Notes: generated by a model not told the origin, from the letters alone. Counted from the first letter of the stretch, positions 1 through 11,890 are shown. The stretch: DNA of 64,000 bases from Cynocephalus volans (GCF_027409185.1 NC_084478.1:84489624-84553623); one strand, 5' to 3'. Numbers and translations are program-made.

Positions 1-660
1 ACTCCCAAAGTTTCACTTGATTTACCAAGAACATGTTGTTTCCCTAGTAATAATAAGAATGATATAGTGCGTTTTTGTTAGTTTGAGTGGGATCATTTAA
101 CTTTTCACTTTGTCCCGTGCTGCTCCCGGAGTCTATTGGCAGGGAAATAAAAGGTATAAACATTGTGATTTTGATTATAAATTAAAATGATCAATAAAGG
201 GTATAAGCAATATTAAATTGTTAACCATAACTAATCAATGTTATTAAAATCAAGTATAGTAAGTATAAGTAAGATTTAAAAAGGGTCAAATTGTAAGCTA
301 AGAAGGTTAAGAATTATAGTTTAAACTAAAAGTCTGATGCTCTTTAATGTCAAGCATGCTGCTATTGTATAGTTTCCTGGCCACAAGCCACAGGCTTTGG
401 GGTGAACTATTGATGCATGAGAGGGTGCTTTTATTACAGCATGAGTGCTTTCAAACATTCTGATTTTTCTTTTTCTATAGAGATGAAATAATAAATGTTT
501 TGATTAAAAGATATATCATCATGTAAAAGGTTAAGTAAAAAATATAAATAAAGCAAGATTTTTGTGGTTGTCGTCCACACTTGCACTAGACATCTGTGGT
601 CCATCTCTTCCTTTTCACCGAATCCACACCACCTATTCAGGTCCAACGAATCCTGCAGAG
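1..660. other. Unassigned AT-rich intergenic sequence
   Basis: No gene, RNA or repeat family is recognised here. The sequence is AT-rich with no long reading frame of coding character. The L1 fragment that follows begins near 665. Confidence 0.4.
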
Positions 661-664
661 CTGG

Positions 665-1582
665 TCTCCGGCATGAAACTATAACGCTCCTAAAAGAAAA
701 CATAGGGGAAACACTTCAGGAAGTAGGACTGGGCAAAGACTTTATGAATGTGACCCCAAAAGCAAAGGCAACAAAAGAAAAAATAACTGGGATTATATCA
801 AACTAAAGAGCTTCTGCACAGCAAAAGAAACAATTAACAGAGTGAAAAGACAACCTACAGAATGTGAGAAAATATTTGCAAAGTATGCATCTGGCAAGGG
901 AATAATATCCAGAATATACAAGGAATTCAAACAAACTACCAGTAAAAAAAACCAAATAACCAATTGAAAAATGGGCAAAGGAGCTGCATAGGCATTTCTC
1001 ATAAGAAGATATACAAACGGCCCACAAACACATGAAAAAATGCTCAGCATCACTCAGCGTCAGTAAAATGCAAATCAAAACCACACTGAGATATCATCTC
1101 ACCCCAGTCAGACTGGCTATTATAAAAAAGACAGAGACTAACAAATGCTAGCAAGTTTGTGGGGAACGGGAAATCCTCCTACACTGTTGGTGGAACTGTA
1201 AATTGGTGCAGCCACTACAGGAAATGGTATGGAGGTTTCTTGATACAATAGATACACATAGAACTGCCATAAGATCCAGAGATTCTACTGCTGAGTATAT
1301 ACCCAAAGGAATGGAAATCATCATGATGAAGGGATATCTGCATCCCCATGTTTATCACAACTCTATTTACAATAATCAAGAGTTGAAACCAACCTAAATG
1401 TCCATGGACTGATGACTGGGTAAGGAAAACGTGGTATATATACACAATGGGTTACTACTCTGCCATAAAAAAGAATGGAATTCTGCCATTCGTAGCAACA
1501 TGGATGAACTTAGAGAAAATTATATCAAATAAGCCAGGCACAGAAAGAGAAAAACCACGTCTTCACTTATAAGTGGGAATTG

Positions 1583-1633
<51 letters not shown>

Positions 1634-1855
1634 CACAGTAATATGTTGAACTTTCAAAAGGAGAGAACAGAACAGAGGTAGGAAAAGGGAGAGGGAGGGA
1701 GGTAAGGGAAGATTTGTTAAAGTGCCACAAAAAACAATTACCTCATATAATGTTGAATATACCAGTTATCCTGATCTGAGCACATATTGCACCCAGTATA
1801 TTCAATGCTGTACCTTAGAAATACGTATAATAGTTTCGATTAAAAAAAAAATTTG
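665..1855 (+). mobile_element. LINE-1 3' fragment (ORF2 C-terminus plus 3' UTR), 5'-truncated
   Basis: Sense-strand L1 ORF2 sequence is readable through the conserved C-terminal block: the trypsin-like stretch at 720-800 (aligning with [15 protein letters not shown] of other L1 copies here), then the 'CWRGCGEKGTLLHCWW'-type region around 1150-1200 and the [14 protein letters not shown]-type block around 1430-1480. It is full of stops and frameshifts. A (GA)n microsatellite at about 1587-1627 and a G/A-rich 3' UTR follow, ending in an A run near 1841-1851. This is a dead, 5'-truncated copy of moderate age. Confidence 0.85.
1587..1627. repeat. (GA)n microsatellite
   Basis: About 20 uninterrupted GA units lie at the junction of the L1 coding remnant and its 3' UTR. 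Confidence 0.95.
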
Positions 1856-2290
1856 ATAGAAGGCCTGCACTGCCCTCTTCCCCCCAACCCCTCAAGCAAA
1901 CAGTGCAGCTATTTCTCTTATAATTATACTCAAGGAAAATTCCTGGGAGTTGAAGATATTGAATAAGAGAACAGAAAATGGGGTTAGTCATTAAAGCAGC
2001 AGCTTGAACCTCTGCAAGTCTTTCCAAGACCTAAAGCCCCTCTCAGTCATGAGCTTATTTTCACAGACAGTGCTCTTGATGGTGCTGCTGCTTCATAACT
2101 GTTTCCTTCTTTGTTTTTTCAGTAGTCCACATTTGTTGTTAGGCTTCTCAGTACCTCTCCTTCAGGACCCCAGTCTTTTTCCAGTTACCCAGTGCACATG
2201 AAAGACCTTATCAAATAACCCTCAAACAGAATGTAAAGGGAAAGAACTTTTAGTTAGGAAAACGGAAAATCAGACAGAGACAAGAAACTC
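1856..2290. repeat. Unassigned dispersed repeat, copy A
   Basis: This stretch resembles 17330-17510 and 18530-18720 plus 19055-19165. Shared blocks include AAAATTCCTGGG near 1937, TTTCCAAGACCTAAAGC near 2021, TGGTGCTGCTG near 2079 and ACCCCAGTCT near 2167. Similarity to the other copies is roughly 70 percent by eye. It carries no coding potential that I can defend. It could be an old LTR or the remnant of a DNA transposon. Confidence 0.5.
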
Positions 2291-3185
2291 AAAAGGGCTT
2301 TAGTATAGGGTCTCTGATTTTTCTTAGGCTTCATAACTTCTTAATTCATTAATTAGTTTGTCAATGCTCTTTAGCCAAAGAGCACCAGGAACACACTTGT
2401 CGTTGAACACATTGGGCTTACCACTCATTATAGCAAGGGAGAATGCACAACAGTAGGGACACTGGTGTTCTCAATAAGAGGATGTTCGAGAGGCTTTATT
2501 ATAGGACTTGTCCTTGTGTTAGGTGACTGGGGGAGGGCTTAAGGAAGTGGAGCTCTAAAGTGGATGCTATTAGAGAGTGGAGGTTATTCTATGATTGGAT
2601 ATCCCAATACTTCCTATCTATAGTGAGGGCTGACTAGGGCAAGGCTAAAGCTGTAATTGGTAAAGAAGTAGGAGTCACTCATTGTAGCTGAGAGAGAAAG
2701 ATGTTTGGCATTTTGCAGATTGCACAATGACTCTATTTTTGTCTGTGCTTAAACAAATTTACACAGTGGTCTTGTTTTGTCTCACTTTCTCATGGTCTTA
2801 GAAATATACTTGTCTGATGTTGGCATTTTATGAGATTGTTTACATCCAACAGGAGAATAACAAGGACTTGCTGCTTCTACGCAAGCTTCTAACAAGTGTC
2901 AGACCAGTTCTTGAATGTCAGGGGCTGCTTTGTTTCCCTCAAGTTTTCAAGAAATAATATTATGAAGTGACCACTCAATCCAAGTGCAGGAATATTAATA
3001 ATAACTTTAACATCTACTATGGGTTGCCTCCCTATTTTGTCCCCTTGCCTCACCCCAAGAGCTAACTGTTGTACTGAATTTTCTGATTATCTTGCTTTTC
3101 TTTTTTAAAAATCTCTTATTTAAGCTTTAAATTCATATTGTATAATTTTGCATGTTTTTAAACTTAAATCATTAAATAAATAAAG
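2290..3185. other. Unassigned intergenic sequence
   Basis: No recognisable gene or repeat. The base composition is ordinary for mammalian intergenic DNA. Confidence 0.4.
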
Positions 3186-4440
3186 AGTATTGTGCTGAAC
3201 GTATTTTTCTAGGACTTGATTTTCTCACACATTATTTTACTACAGTCATCTAGTTCTAGTTTATTCATTTACATTTCTGTATAATAGTCCATTGTGTGAA
3301 TTCACCACATTTTGTTTATTCTTTTGTGCATAGGAATTTGTGTTCCTGAGTGTTTTTGCCTTTACAAATAGTGGGATATGGACTTCCTTACTATGGACTC
3401 CTCCTCTACGTGTGCAACAGTTTCCTAGGAGAGGAATTGTTGGTTAATGTATATGTGAATGTTCAACTCTGAAAAATAATGTCAAATTGTTTTCCAGAGG
3501 GGTTGTATAAATTTACAATCCTACCAGCAACGTATAAGATAACCCAGTGACCTACATCCTCTCCCACACTTGGTATTATCATATTAATGTTTGTTAATCA
3601 AATGTGTGTAAAATGGTATATCATTTTTTTTTTTTTTTAAAGATGACCGTAACAGGATCTTAACCCTTGACTTGGTGTTGTCAGCACCATGCTCACCTAG
3701 TGAGCCAACCGGCCATCCCTATATGGGATCCAAACCCGTGGCCTTGATGTTGTCAGCACCACACTCTCCCGAGTGAGCCACGGGCCGGCCTCTAAAATGG
3801 TATATATCATTTCAATCATGACTTGCTTTTCTCTGATTACTAAGGAGTCTCATTTTGTATATTGTATTGTTCTTATGTGCTTTCTTTTCTGTGAAATACT
3901 TGTTTGTTACCTCTTTCCATTTTTCTATTGGGTTATTTGTCTTTTTCTTACTAATCTGTAGTTCTTCATGTATTCTTGATTCTAATGCTTTATTGCTTAA
4001 ATGTATGGCAGAAATCATCTTCCACCTTGATAGCTTGTCTTCATTTTCTTTAAGTTGTTTTTTCATAGATAGAAATTCTTGATTTTAATGTCATTTATGT
4101 TAACATCTTATTTTTCTTTTATAGTTAGAACTTTTTGTGCACTTCGGAGAAACCTCTCTGTACCCCAAGGTCAGAAAAATATTTGCCCGTATTTTCTCCT
4201 AAAAGTTTTAAAGTTTTGCTTTTACATCTAAGTTCTTAATCTATCTAGAGTGAATTTTTATTTTAAAAATATAGCAACCAATTTTTCTACCTGTATTTGC
4301 TAAACAATCCCCCATTTCTCTAGTGTTCATCACTAGTCTTATGTTATATATCAAAGATCCATCTGTGTACGTTTCTTCTTCTGGGCTGTCTGCTATGTTC
4401 TATTGGTCAATTTTTCTACCCCTTAATTCTCTCAGCTTTT
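3186..4440 (-). mobile_element. Old LINE-1 (L1M-type) 3' portion, minus strand
   Basis: The reverse strand reads as diverged L1 3' UTR and ORF2 C-terminal sequence. Typical antisense blocks are 'taatagtccattgtgtgaa' near 3283 and the 'gaattgttgg' region near 3434. A dimeric SINE splits it at 3627-3792. A 62-84 residue frame on either strand around 3773-4082 is simply L1 sequence (minus-strand residues of the type LSRWKMISAIHLSNKALESRIHEELQ fit a decayed L1 ORF2). Confidence 0.75.
3627..3792 (-). mobile_element. Dimeric tRNA-Ile-derived SINE (t-SINE), with target-site duplication
   Basis: A minus-strand element starts (in + coordinates) with a T run at 3624-3638, the complement of its A-tail. 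It contains two related halves, each with a B-box-like GGATCC/GTTAAGATCC block and the phrase GGTGTTGTCAGCACCA, so it is a dimer. It is flanked by near-identical duplications, 3609-3626 and 3793-3812 (TAAAATGGTATATCATTT, the right copy having an extra TA). The insertion is into an old minus-strand L1. The unit resembles a tRNA-Ile gene, as in dermopteran t-SINEs. Confidence 0.85.
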
Positions 4441-4459
4441 ATCTGTAGAATTTTTTTCA

Positions 4460-5400
4460 TACATTTTCCCTAGTTCTTTTTTATTAAGCAAAATTTGAAA
4501 CATACACAAAGGTAGAGAAAATATAATGATCATCCTAATACCTGTCCCCAACCCAGCATCAATAATTATCACATGATGCCAATATGTGCTCCCACCCAAG
4601 TCCACTTGCTCTCATCCTAAAATATTTTAAAGCCCATTCGAAGCATCATATCCTTTTATCCATAAATATTGAGCACATATCTTTAAAAGATAGGGATTCT
4701 TAAGAAAACACAATCAAGGTATCATTTTCAAACATGCAATATTAAATAATATTTTCTCAAGTATCTAGTCAATGCTCAAATTTTCACTTAAAATTTTTTT
4801 GAGTCAGGATCCAAATAATATCTATACCTTGGTATATGTGATATCTTTCTTAAGTCTCTTTTGATCTCTAGGTTCTCCTAGGTGTTAATAAACAGTCAAT
4901 AAGTAAACAAATAGCCTAATTTAAATGTGGGGAAAAGATCTAAACAGACACCTCACCAAAGAATATATACGTATGGCAAATAAGGATATGATGATGATGC
5001 TCAACTTCATATGCCATTGGGAAATTGAAAATTAAAACAACAATGACTATAACAACAAACATCCATCCTATGGATGTATATCTAGTTTGTTAATTCATTC
5101 TCTTATTGGACATCTTGGTTGCTTCCAAGTTTTGAAAATTATGAATTAAGCTGCTATAAACATTTCTGTGCAGGTTTAAGTTTTCAACCCATTTGGGTAA
5201 ATACCAAGGAGTGCGATTAAAGGATCATATTTATGTTTAGTTTTGCAAGAAGCTACCAAACTGTCTTCCAAAGCAGCTGCACCATTTTGCTTTCCCACCC
5301 ACAATGAATGAGAGTTCTGTTACTCCACATTCTCTCTAGCATTTGGTGTTGTCGGTGTTCTAAATTTTAGCCATTCTAAGAGGTGTGTACTATTGTTTTT
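4460..5400. mobile_element. Cluster of old LINE-1 3' fragments in both orientations
   Basis: Bases 4490-4900 read as an L1M 3' UTR on the minus strand. Bases 4925-5060 read as an L1 ORF2 piece on the plus strand (the 'aagaatatatacgtatggcaaa' region). Bases 5080-5400 read as ORF2 C-terminus on the minus strand ('gttgcttccaagttttg', 'caccattttgctttcccacc'). All are strongly decayed. Confidence 0.7.
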
Positions 5401-5418
5401 TGGTGACCACTTCACACT

Positions 5419-5480
5419 TTTTTTTTTCTTTTGGCATTTGGCGGGTACAGGGATCGAACCTTGGGTATTGGTGTCACTAT
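5419..5480 (-). mobile_element. Truncated t-SINE 3' half
   Basis: The reverse strand contains the B-box-like GGTTCGATCCCTGTACC followed by an A-rich tail (T run at 5419-5427). Only the 3' half of the tRNA-derived element remains. Confidence 0.7.
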
Positions 5481-5800
5481 CATTTCTTGACTGGATTACT
5501 GCAATATTTCTAACTGGACTCCATATCACACGTACCTGCCTATTTTCAACACACCATCTGGAGTGATGCTCTTAAAAGATAAGTCATATAATGTCACTAC
5601 TGCTTTGAAGCCTACAGTAGTTTATTTTACTCAGAGCAAAACCAAAATCCTTACAGTAAACTGTAAGACCCCCTGTTACTTTTTTAAAAATTCATCCCTT
5701 ACTACTCTCACTGTTGCTTACTCTCCTTCTTTCAAAAGTGGGCCCATTTCATTCATTGTTTTGGCCACTCAGTAGAGCCTTTTCATCTGGAAATTCATGT
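5481..5800 (+). mobile_element. L2 LINE fragment
   Basis: The plus strand matches the well-known L2 ORF2 C-terminal stretch: 'ctggattactgcaatatttctaactgg', then 'tcttaaaagataagtcatataatgtcac' and 'tactctcactgttgcttac'. Frames of 61-70 codons here are decayed L2 coding sequence, not genes. Confidence 0.7.
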
Positions 5801-6234
5801 ACTTTGCTTCTGGGAAATTATCGAGTTATGTATTTGATCATTTATTCCCCTTTATTTTCTATGTTTTCTTTCTGGAATTCACTCAGATCCAATATTTAAT
5901 GCAATTTAAAAAATATTTTAAAAATATTTTCTCTCATTACTTATCTCTGTCATTTTGGTCTACTTTTTGAAAATTTTCTTCAACTTTATCTTTCAAATTT
6001 TCTATTGAGTTTTTTTTCCTTTTTTAAAGAAATAGTGATATATTTATTATTGAATATTATACAGGTATGAAAAATGAATACAGCAAAAGAAAAGAAAATG
6101 ATTAAACCAGTGCTGTCTCAGCATGGGTTAATATAAACACAATTTAGGGGGAAAAAAAGATGCTGGGTGATACATATAGCATGATACCAATTATAAAGTA
6201 TAAAGTACATGTGAAATGATTCTGTATTTAATTT

Positions 6235-7222
6235 TTTAAAATGGAATGTATTATTCTTTTATTGAAACGTAGTTGATTGTACATATCTGTGGGGTACAGA
6301 GTAGAATATCATTTTTTTGTGGTCCTTTACCAATTCCTCACTAGCCCCCTTTCCTCCTCCCTCTTTCCCACCTCTGGTGGCCTCAGTTCTGTTCTCTCCC
6401 TTTGAAAGTTCAACAAATTATTGCAATTGTTGTATCTTTATTTTTTTAATTCTTGCTTATGAGTGAGGATATGCATTATTTCTCTTTCTGTGCCTGGCTT
6501 ACTTTACTTCACATAATTTTTTCTAAGTTCATCCATTTTGCTGTGAATGGCAGAATGTCATTTGTTTTTTTATGGCAGACTAGTATTCCATTGTGAATAC
6601 ATACCACATTTTCCTTATCCCGTCATCTGTCAATGGATATTTACGTTAGTTCCAACTCTTGGCTATTGTAAATGGAGATACAATAAACTTGGGAATGCAG
6701 ATATCCCTTCCACATGATGATTTTCATTCCTTCGGGTATATACCCAGAAGAGGGATTGCTGGATCTATGGCAGTTCTATATGTAGTTGTTTGAGAAACCT
6801 CCAAAGTGTGATCCATAATGGCTGCACTAATTTACAGTCCCACGAACAACATAGGAGGGTTTCCCCTTCCCCACATCCTTGCCAGCATTTGTTATTCTGT
6901 CTTTTTGATAATAGCCAGTCTAACTGGCGTGAGATGGTACCTCAATATGGTTTTGACTTGCATTTCACTGACGCTGATACTGAGCATTTTTTCATGTGTC
7001 TGTGGGCTATTAGTATAACTTCCTGTGAGAAATGCCTAATCAGCTCCTTTGCCCATTTTTCAATTGGTTATTTGGGTTTTTTACAGTTAACTTGTTTAAG
7101 TTCCTTGTATATTCAGGATATTATTCCCTTGCCAGATGCATAGTTTGCAAATATTTTCTCCCATTCTGTAGGTTGTCTTTTCACACTGTTAGTTGTTTCT
7201 TTTGCTGTGCAGAAGTTCTTCA
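6235..7222 (-). mobile_element. LINE-1 3' fragment, minus strand
   Basis: The L1 3' UTR starts near 6265 in antisense ('gttgattgtacatatctgtggggtacag'). The ORF2 C-terminus then reads leftwards from 7222 and includes the cysteine-rich and YYSAIKKN-type regions in antisense. Frames of 66-117 codons on the plus strand are L1 antisense shadows. The 5' truncation lies at about 7222, where it abuts a sense-strand L1 piece. Confidence 0.85.
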
Positions 7223-7335
7223 GCATGGATGAACATGGAGAAAATTACGTTAAGTGAAATAAGCCAGGCAAAGAAAGAAAAATCCTGCATGTTCTCACTC
7301 ATATGTGGGAGTTAAAAACAAACAAATAATAATAA
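7223..7335 (+). mobile_element. Short LINE-1 3' end on the opposite strand, abutting the previous copy
   Basis: The sense L1 phrase 'atggatgaacatggagaaaattacgtt' is followed by 'aagccaggcaaagaaag', 'atgtgggagttaaaaac' and an A/AAC-rich tail. It directly follows the 5'-truncated minus-strand copy, so two L1 3' ends face away from each other. Confidence 0.75.
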
Positions 7336-7339
7336 CAAT

Positions 7340-8560
7340 ATTAACAAACACTTGGATTTTGGGGGGACAGAATTCAGTCCATAAAAATAAGTATTCCCTT
7401 ATATTTAAATGAAATTATATTTTCAATGCACCCACATAAAAACCTATTTAGTGTATATAGTGAAAGAAAGTAAATGGGAGAATAAGAATATACAAAGGAT
7501 ATTATAAATATTTTCAATATTATGATTTAATTGTATATTTTTAATAATTGGAAAACAATATATGACTTAACTTTGTATTTTATATTTAGAAAACTAATAT
7601 AAAGATTTATATAAAACAAATGTCAACCACTTCTTATTGATGTGTAGGAATTATCAGAAGATAGACTATTTTCTGAGTATCAGTGATCCTCAAGGGGGAG
7701 GGAAGGTCCCCTCTGGATAATTAGCACTTCATCCAACTCCATAAGACTAGCATATATATCAAAAAGGATGAAAAAGCTCAAGAAAACAGCAACTTGTGAT
7801 GTTTCATCCCTTCCATTAATAAACTGTGTGACCTTACGTAAATCACTTAATTAATTTGAGACTGCTTTTTCAAATCTGTAAAATGAGGAAACTGGAATGG
7901 CATATATTAGTGAGTATATGTGTATTTGTGTATATTGTCAATGTATATGTACAGATGTCAAGTTAACTATCTACAGTCATGCCTGGTATACCTGTAAGAA
8001 GAACATTAAAGTCTTTTTTAAAGCCTGTAGTTTCATAAACAGAACCTCAAAGAAACTAATAATGATGGAAGTAACAGAAGGGGTATAAAAAGCCCTCATG
8101 ACTTACAGAGGGGCTTAAAAGCCCAACCCCACAATCCTGCTTTTTCTCATGAATACTCCCACCCCACAGAAAATATACTTGAGCACATGTACAGAAAAAC
8201 CCGTAGTATTTGCTAGGAGTGGTGGGGAGAAACCCCATTCTCCTGTCTTCCGTTCCCTGGGCTGTGTGGCTAATACTCTGTGAAAGAAGAAAAGTGTTAC
8301 TTACAGATCAGGTAGAGAGGAGGACCAACAGTGAAAGGAAGAATAGCACCAACTGTCAGTACAAATAGTTAACATGATTCACAGAAAAGTTTTAGGTATT
8401 GGAAAGACTTGCAGGAGCCAAGATAGCTATTTTAATGACCAAACCAACACTCCTACTCTCCCATGCAAATCCCTCTTCTCCAAGAATTATATACAAGTAT
8501 GCTTAGAAAAAAGACAATGCTGTGATATTAGCTGAGGCTGGGGTTGAGGGGAAGGTGGCT
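7340..8560. other. Mostly unassigned intergenic sequence with one MIR remnant
   Basis: A MIR core is visible at about 7800-7895 (plus strand: 'aaactgtgtgaccttacgtaaatcactta', 'aaatctgtaaaatgagg'). I recognise nothing in the rest. Confidence 0.5.
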
Positions 8561-8780
8561 GGGATAAACTATTTTTTTTTCTCTTCTGTTTTCAGGGTTG
8601 ACTTTTAAGGTTAATAGTATGTACCAGGTAAAAAGTAGAAAAGCTAGACTTTAGAGATCTTACCAGAAGGTCTAGTTACAAATCAAAAGACTGAAGTGAA
8701 GGGCAAAGAAAGAAAACCAAGAATGACAGAAACAGTAGCAGAAAAACAGTTTGTAAAATAACCCCTTGCCTCAGGAAGGA
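8555..8780. repeat. Unassigned dispersed repeat, second family, copy 1
   Basis: The phrase TTTCAGGGTTGACTTTTAAG then 'ttaatagtatgtaccaggtaa' recurs, diverged, at about 23470-23600 and 41605-41750. The family is not identified. Confidence 0.4.
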
Positions 8781-9009
8781 ACACCAGGTTTAGCAAAGGC
8801 CTGCCTGAATTGCTAGCAGATTTAATGCAGAGACCAACACTCCTGCTGTTCCAGGCCAGGGTTTTTCAAACTGTATTTACTCATTGGTGGTGAAATCTGT
8901 TTAGTGAAGCATGAAAAGAAGTCTTTAAAAAGGAAATAGTATAGAATACAATGTAAAATATAAGAGTTCATTACAGGTGGAAAAGTAAGAATAGTTTCCC
9001 CAACCGTTT

Positions 9010-9147
9010 TTTTTTTTTTGTCTTTTTCGCGACCTGCACTCAGCCAGTGAGTGCACCAGCCATTCCTATATAGGATACGAACCGGCGGCGGGAGCGTCGC
9101 CGCGCTCCGAGCGCCGCACTCTCCCGAGTGTGCCACGGGCTCAGCCC
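9010..9147 (-). mobile_element. CpG-rich young t-SINE at the 3' end of the full-length L1
   Basis: The reverse complement runs from GGGCTGAGCCCGTGGCACAC through GCGCTCGGAGCGCGGCGACG to a B-box-like CGGTTCGTATCC, then GGTGCACTCACTGG and the GTCGCGAAAAAGAC end with its A-tail (T run 9007-9019). It is very similar to 24941-25079. The CpGs have largely escaped decay, which points to a recent insertion. It sits directly against the poly(A) end of the minus-strand L1, probably inserted into that tail. Confidence 0.85.
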
Positions 9148-9327
9148 TTTTTTAAAAATTTTAATTTGTCGATATACAATGTGGTTGATTATTGTTGCCC
9201 CTTACCAAAACGTCCCTCCCTCCTCCCTCTCCTCCCTCACCCCCAACAATGTCCTTTCTGTTTGCTTGTCTTATCAACTTCAAGTAATTGTACTTGTTAT
9301 ATCTTCTATGCCCCGCCCCCGGGTTTT

Positions 9328-9352
9328 TGTGTGTGTGTGTGTGTGTGTGTGT
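9328..9352. repeat. (TG)n microsatellite in the L1 3' UTR
   Basis: About 12 TG units follow a C/G-rich stretch within the 3' UTR of the full-length L1. Confidence 0.9.
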
Positions 9353-9370
9353 GAATTTATATATTAATTT

Positions 9371-11890
9371 TTAGCTCCCACCAATAAGTGAGAATATGTG
9401 GTATTTCTCTTTTTGTGCCTGACTCGTTTCACTTAATATAATTCTCTCTAGGTCCATCCATGTTGTTGCAAATGGCAGTATTTCATTCTTTTTTATACCT
9501 GAGTAGTGTTCCATTGTGTAGATGTACCACATTTTCCATATCCACTCGTCTGATGATGGACATTTGGGCTGGTTCCAACTCTTGGCTCTTGTAAAGAGTG
9601 CTGTAATGAACATAGGGGAATAGGTATACCTTCGACTTGATGATTTCCATTCCTCTGGGTATATTCCCAGAAGTGGGATAGCTGGATAATATGGTAGATC
9701 TATCTGCAATTGTTTGAGGAACCTCAATACCATTTTCCATAGAGGCTGCACCATTTTGCATACCCACAAACAATGTATGAGAGTTCCTTTTTCTCTGCAA
9801 CCTCGCCAGCATTTATCCTTGAGAGTCTTTTGGATTTTAGCCATCCTAACTGGGGTGAGATGGTATCTCAGTGTGGTTTTGATTTGCATTTCCCGGATGC
9901 TGAGTGATGTTGAGCATTTTTTCATATGTCTGTTGGCCATTTGTATATCTTCCTTAGGGAAATGCCTACTTAACTCTTTTGCCCATTTTTTAATTAGGTT
10001 GCTTGTTTTTTTCTTGTAAAGTTGTTTGAGTTCCTTGCATATTCTAGATATTAATCCTTTGTCAGATGTATATTTTGCAAATATTTTCTCCCACTCTGTT
10101 GGTTGTCTTTTAACTCTCTTAATTGTTTCTTTTGCTGTGCAGAAGCTTTTTAGTTTGATATAATCCCATTTGTCCATTTTTCCTTTGGTTGCCCGTGCTT
10201 TTGGGGTCATATTCATGAAGTCTGTGTCCAGTCCTAATTCCTGGAGTGTTTCTCCTATGTTTTCTTTAAGAAGTTTTATTGTTTCAGGATGTATATTTAA
10301 ATCCTTAATTCATTTTGAGTTGATTTTGGTATATGGTGAGAGATATGGGTCTAGTTTCATTCTCCTGCATATGGATATCCAGTTATCCCAGCACCATTTG
10401 CTGAAGAGGCAGTCCCTTCCCCAGTGAATAGGCTTGGTGCCTTTGTCAAAGATCAGATGGCAGTAAGTGTGTGGGTTGATTTCTGGATTCTCTATTCTAT
10501 TCCATTGATCGGTGTGTCTGTTTTTATGCCAGTACCATACTGTTTTGGATATTATAGCTTTGCAGTATAGCTTAAAGTCGGGTAGTATTATGCCTACAGC
10601 TTTATTTTTTTTGCTCAGCCTTGCTTTGGCTACACGTGGTCTTTTATTATTCCATATAAATGTCTGGATAGTTCTTTCCGAGAGAAATGTCTTTGGAATT
10701 TTGATGGGGATTGCATTGAATTTGTATATCATTTTGGGTAGTATGGACATTTTCACTATGTTGATTCTTCCAATCCAAGAGCATGGGATATCTTTCCATC
10801 TTCTTGTATCCTCTCTAATTTCTCTCAGCAGTGGTTTGTAGTTCTCATTATAGAGATTTTTCACCTCCTTGGTTAACTCAGTTCCTAAGTATTTTATTTT
10901 TTTGGTGGCTTTCTTGATTTCTCGTTCTGCATGTTCACTATTGGAGAAAAGAAATGCTACTGATTTTGGTGTGTTGATTTTGTATCCTGCTACTGTGCTG
11001 AAATCATTTATCAATTCCAAGAGTTTTTTTGTAGAGGTTTTAGGCTGCTCGATATATAGGATCATGTCATCTGCAAACAGGGACAGTTTGACTTCATCTT
11101 TTCCAATCTGGATGCCCTTTATCTCCTTCTCTTCTCTGATTGCTCTGGCTAGTACTTCCAACACTACGTTGAAAAGGAGTGGTGAGAGTGGGCATCCTTC
11201 TCTAGGTCCTGTTCTTAAAGGAAAAGCTTTCAGCTTTTCCCCATTCAGGATGATATTGGCAGTGGGTCTGGCATATATGGCTTTAATTATGTTGAGATAC
11301 TTTCCCTCTATACCTAACTTATAGAGGGTCTTTGTCATGAATGAGTGCTGAATTTTATCAAATGCTTTTTCAGCATCTATAGAGATGATCATATGGTCCT
11401 TGTGTTTGACTTTATTAATATGGTGTATCACATTTATTGATTTGCGTATGTTGAACCAACCTTGCATCCCTGGGATGAATCCCACTTGATCGTGGTGAAT
11501 AATTTTACGTATGTGTTACTGTATTGTGTTTGCTAGTATTTTAGTGAGGATTTTTGCATCTATATTCATCAAGGATATCGGCCTGTAGTTTTCTTTTTTG
11601 GTTATATCTTTACCTGGTTTTGGTATCAGGATGATGTTTGCTTCAGAGAATGAGTTTTGGAGATTTGCGCCTGTTTCAGTCTTTTGGAATAGTTTGTACA
11701 GAATCGGTGTCAATTCCTCTTTGAATGTTTGGTAAAATTCTGCTGTGAATCCATCTGGTCCTGGGCTTTTCTTTGTTGGGAGCCTTCTGATAACAGCTTC
11801 AATCTCCTTTATTGTTATTGGTCTGTTCAAATTTTCTACGTCTTCATGGTTCAGTTTTGGGAGCTTGTGTGTGTCCAGAAATTTATCCAT
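9371..11890 (-). pseudogene. L1 ORF2 reverse transcriptase and C-terminal domain, two in-frame stops
   Basis: One reading frame runs leftwards from 11890 to 9371, interrupted by two nonsense codons: near 11518, after ILANTIQ, where a Gln codon is expected, and near 10310, after TKINSK, where a Trp codon is expected. The first part has the RT fingers ([28 protein letters not shown]). The middle part has [12 protein letters not shown] and the catalytic FADDMILY. The C-terminal part has the cysteine knuckle [18 protein letters not shown], with its spacing kept but Trp changed to Leu. The family enzyme performs target-primed reverse transcription. The stops mean it is not produced full length. 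Confidence 0.92.

Noticed and set aside
9714-11324. Plus-strand frames of 85-151 codons
   Set aside because: Shadows of L1 ORF2, which is clearly encoded on the minus strand ([12 protein letters not shown] and cysteine-knuckle motifs).
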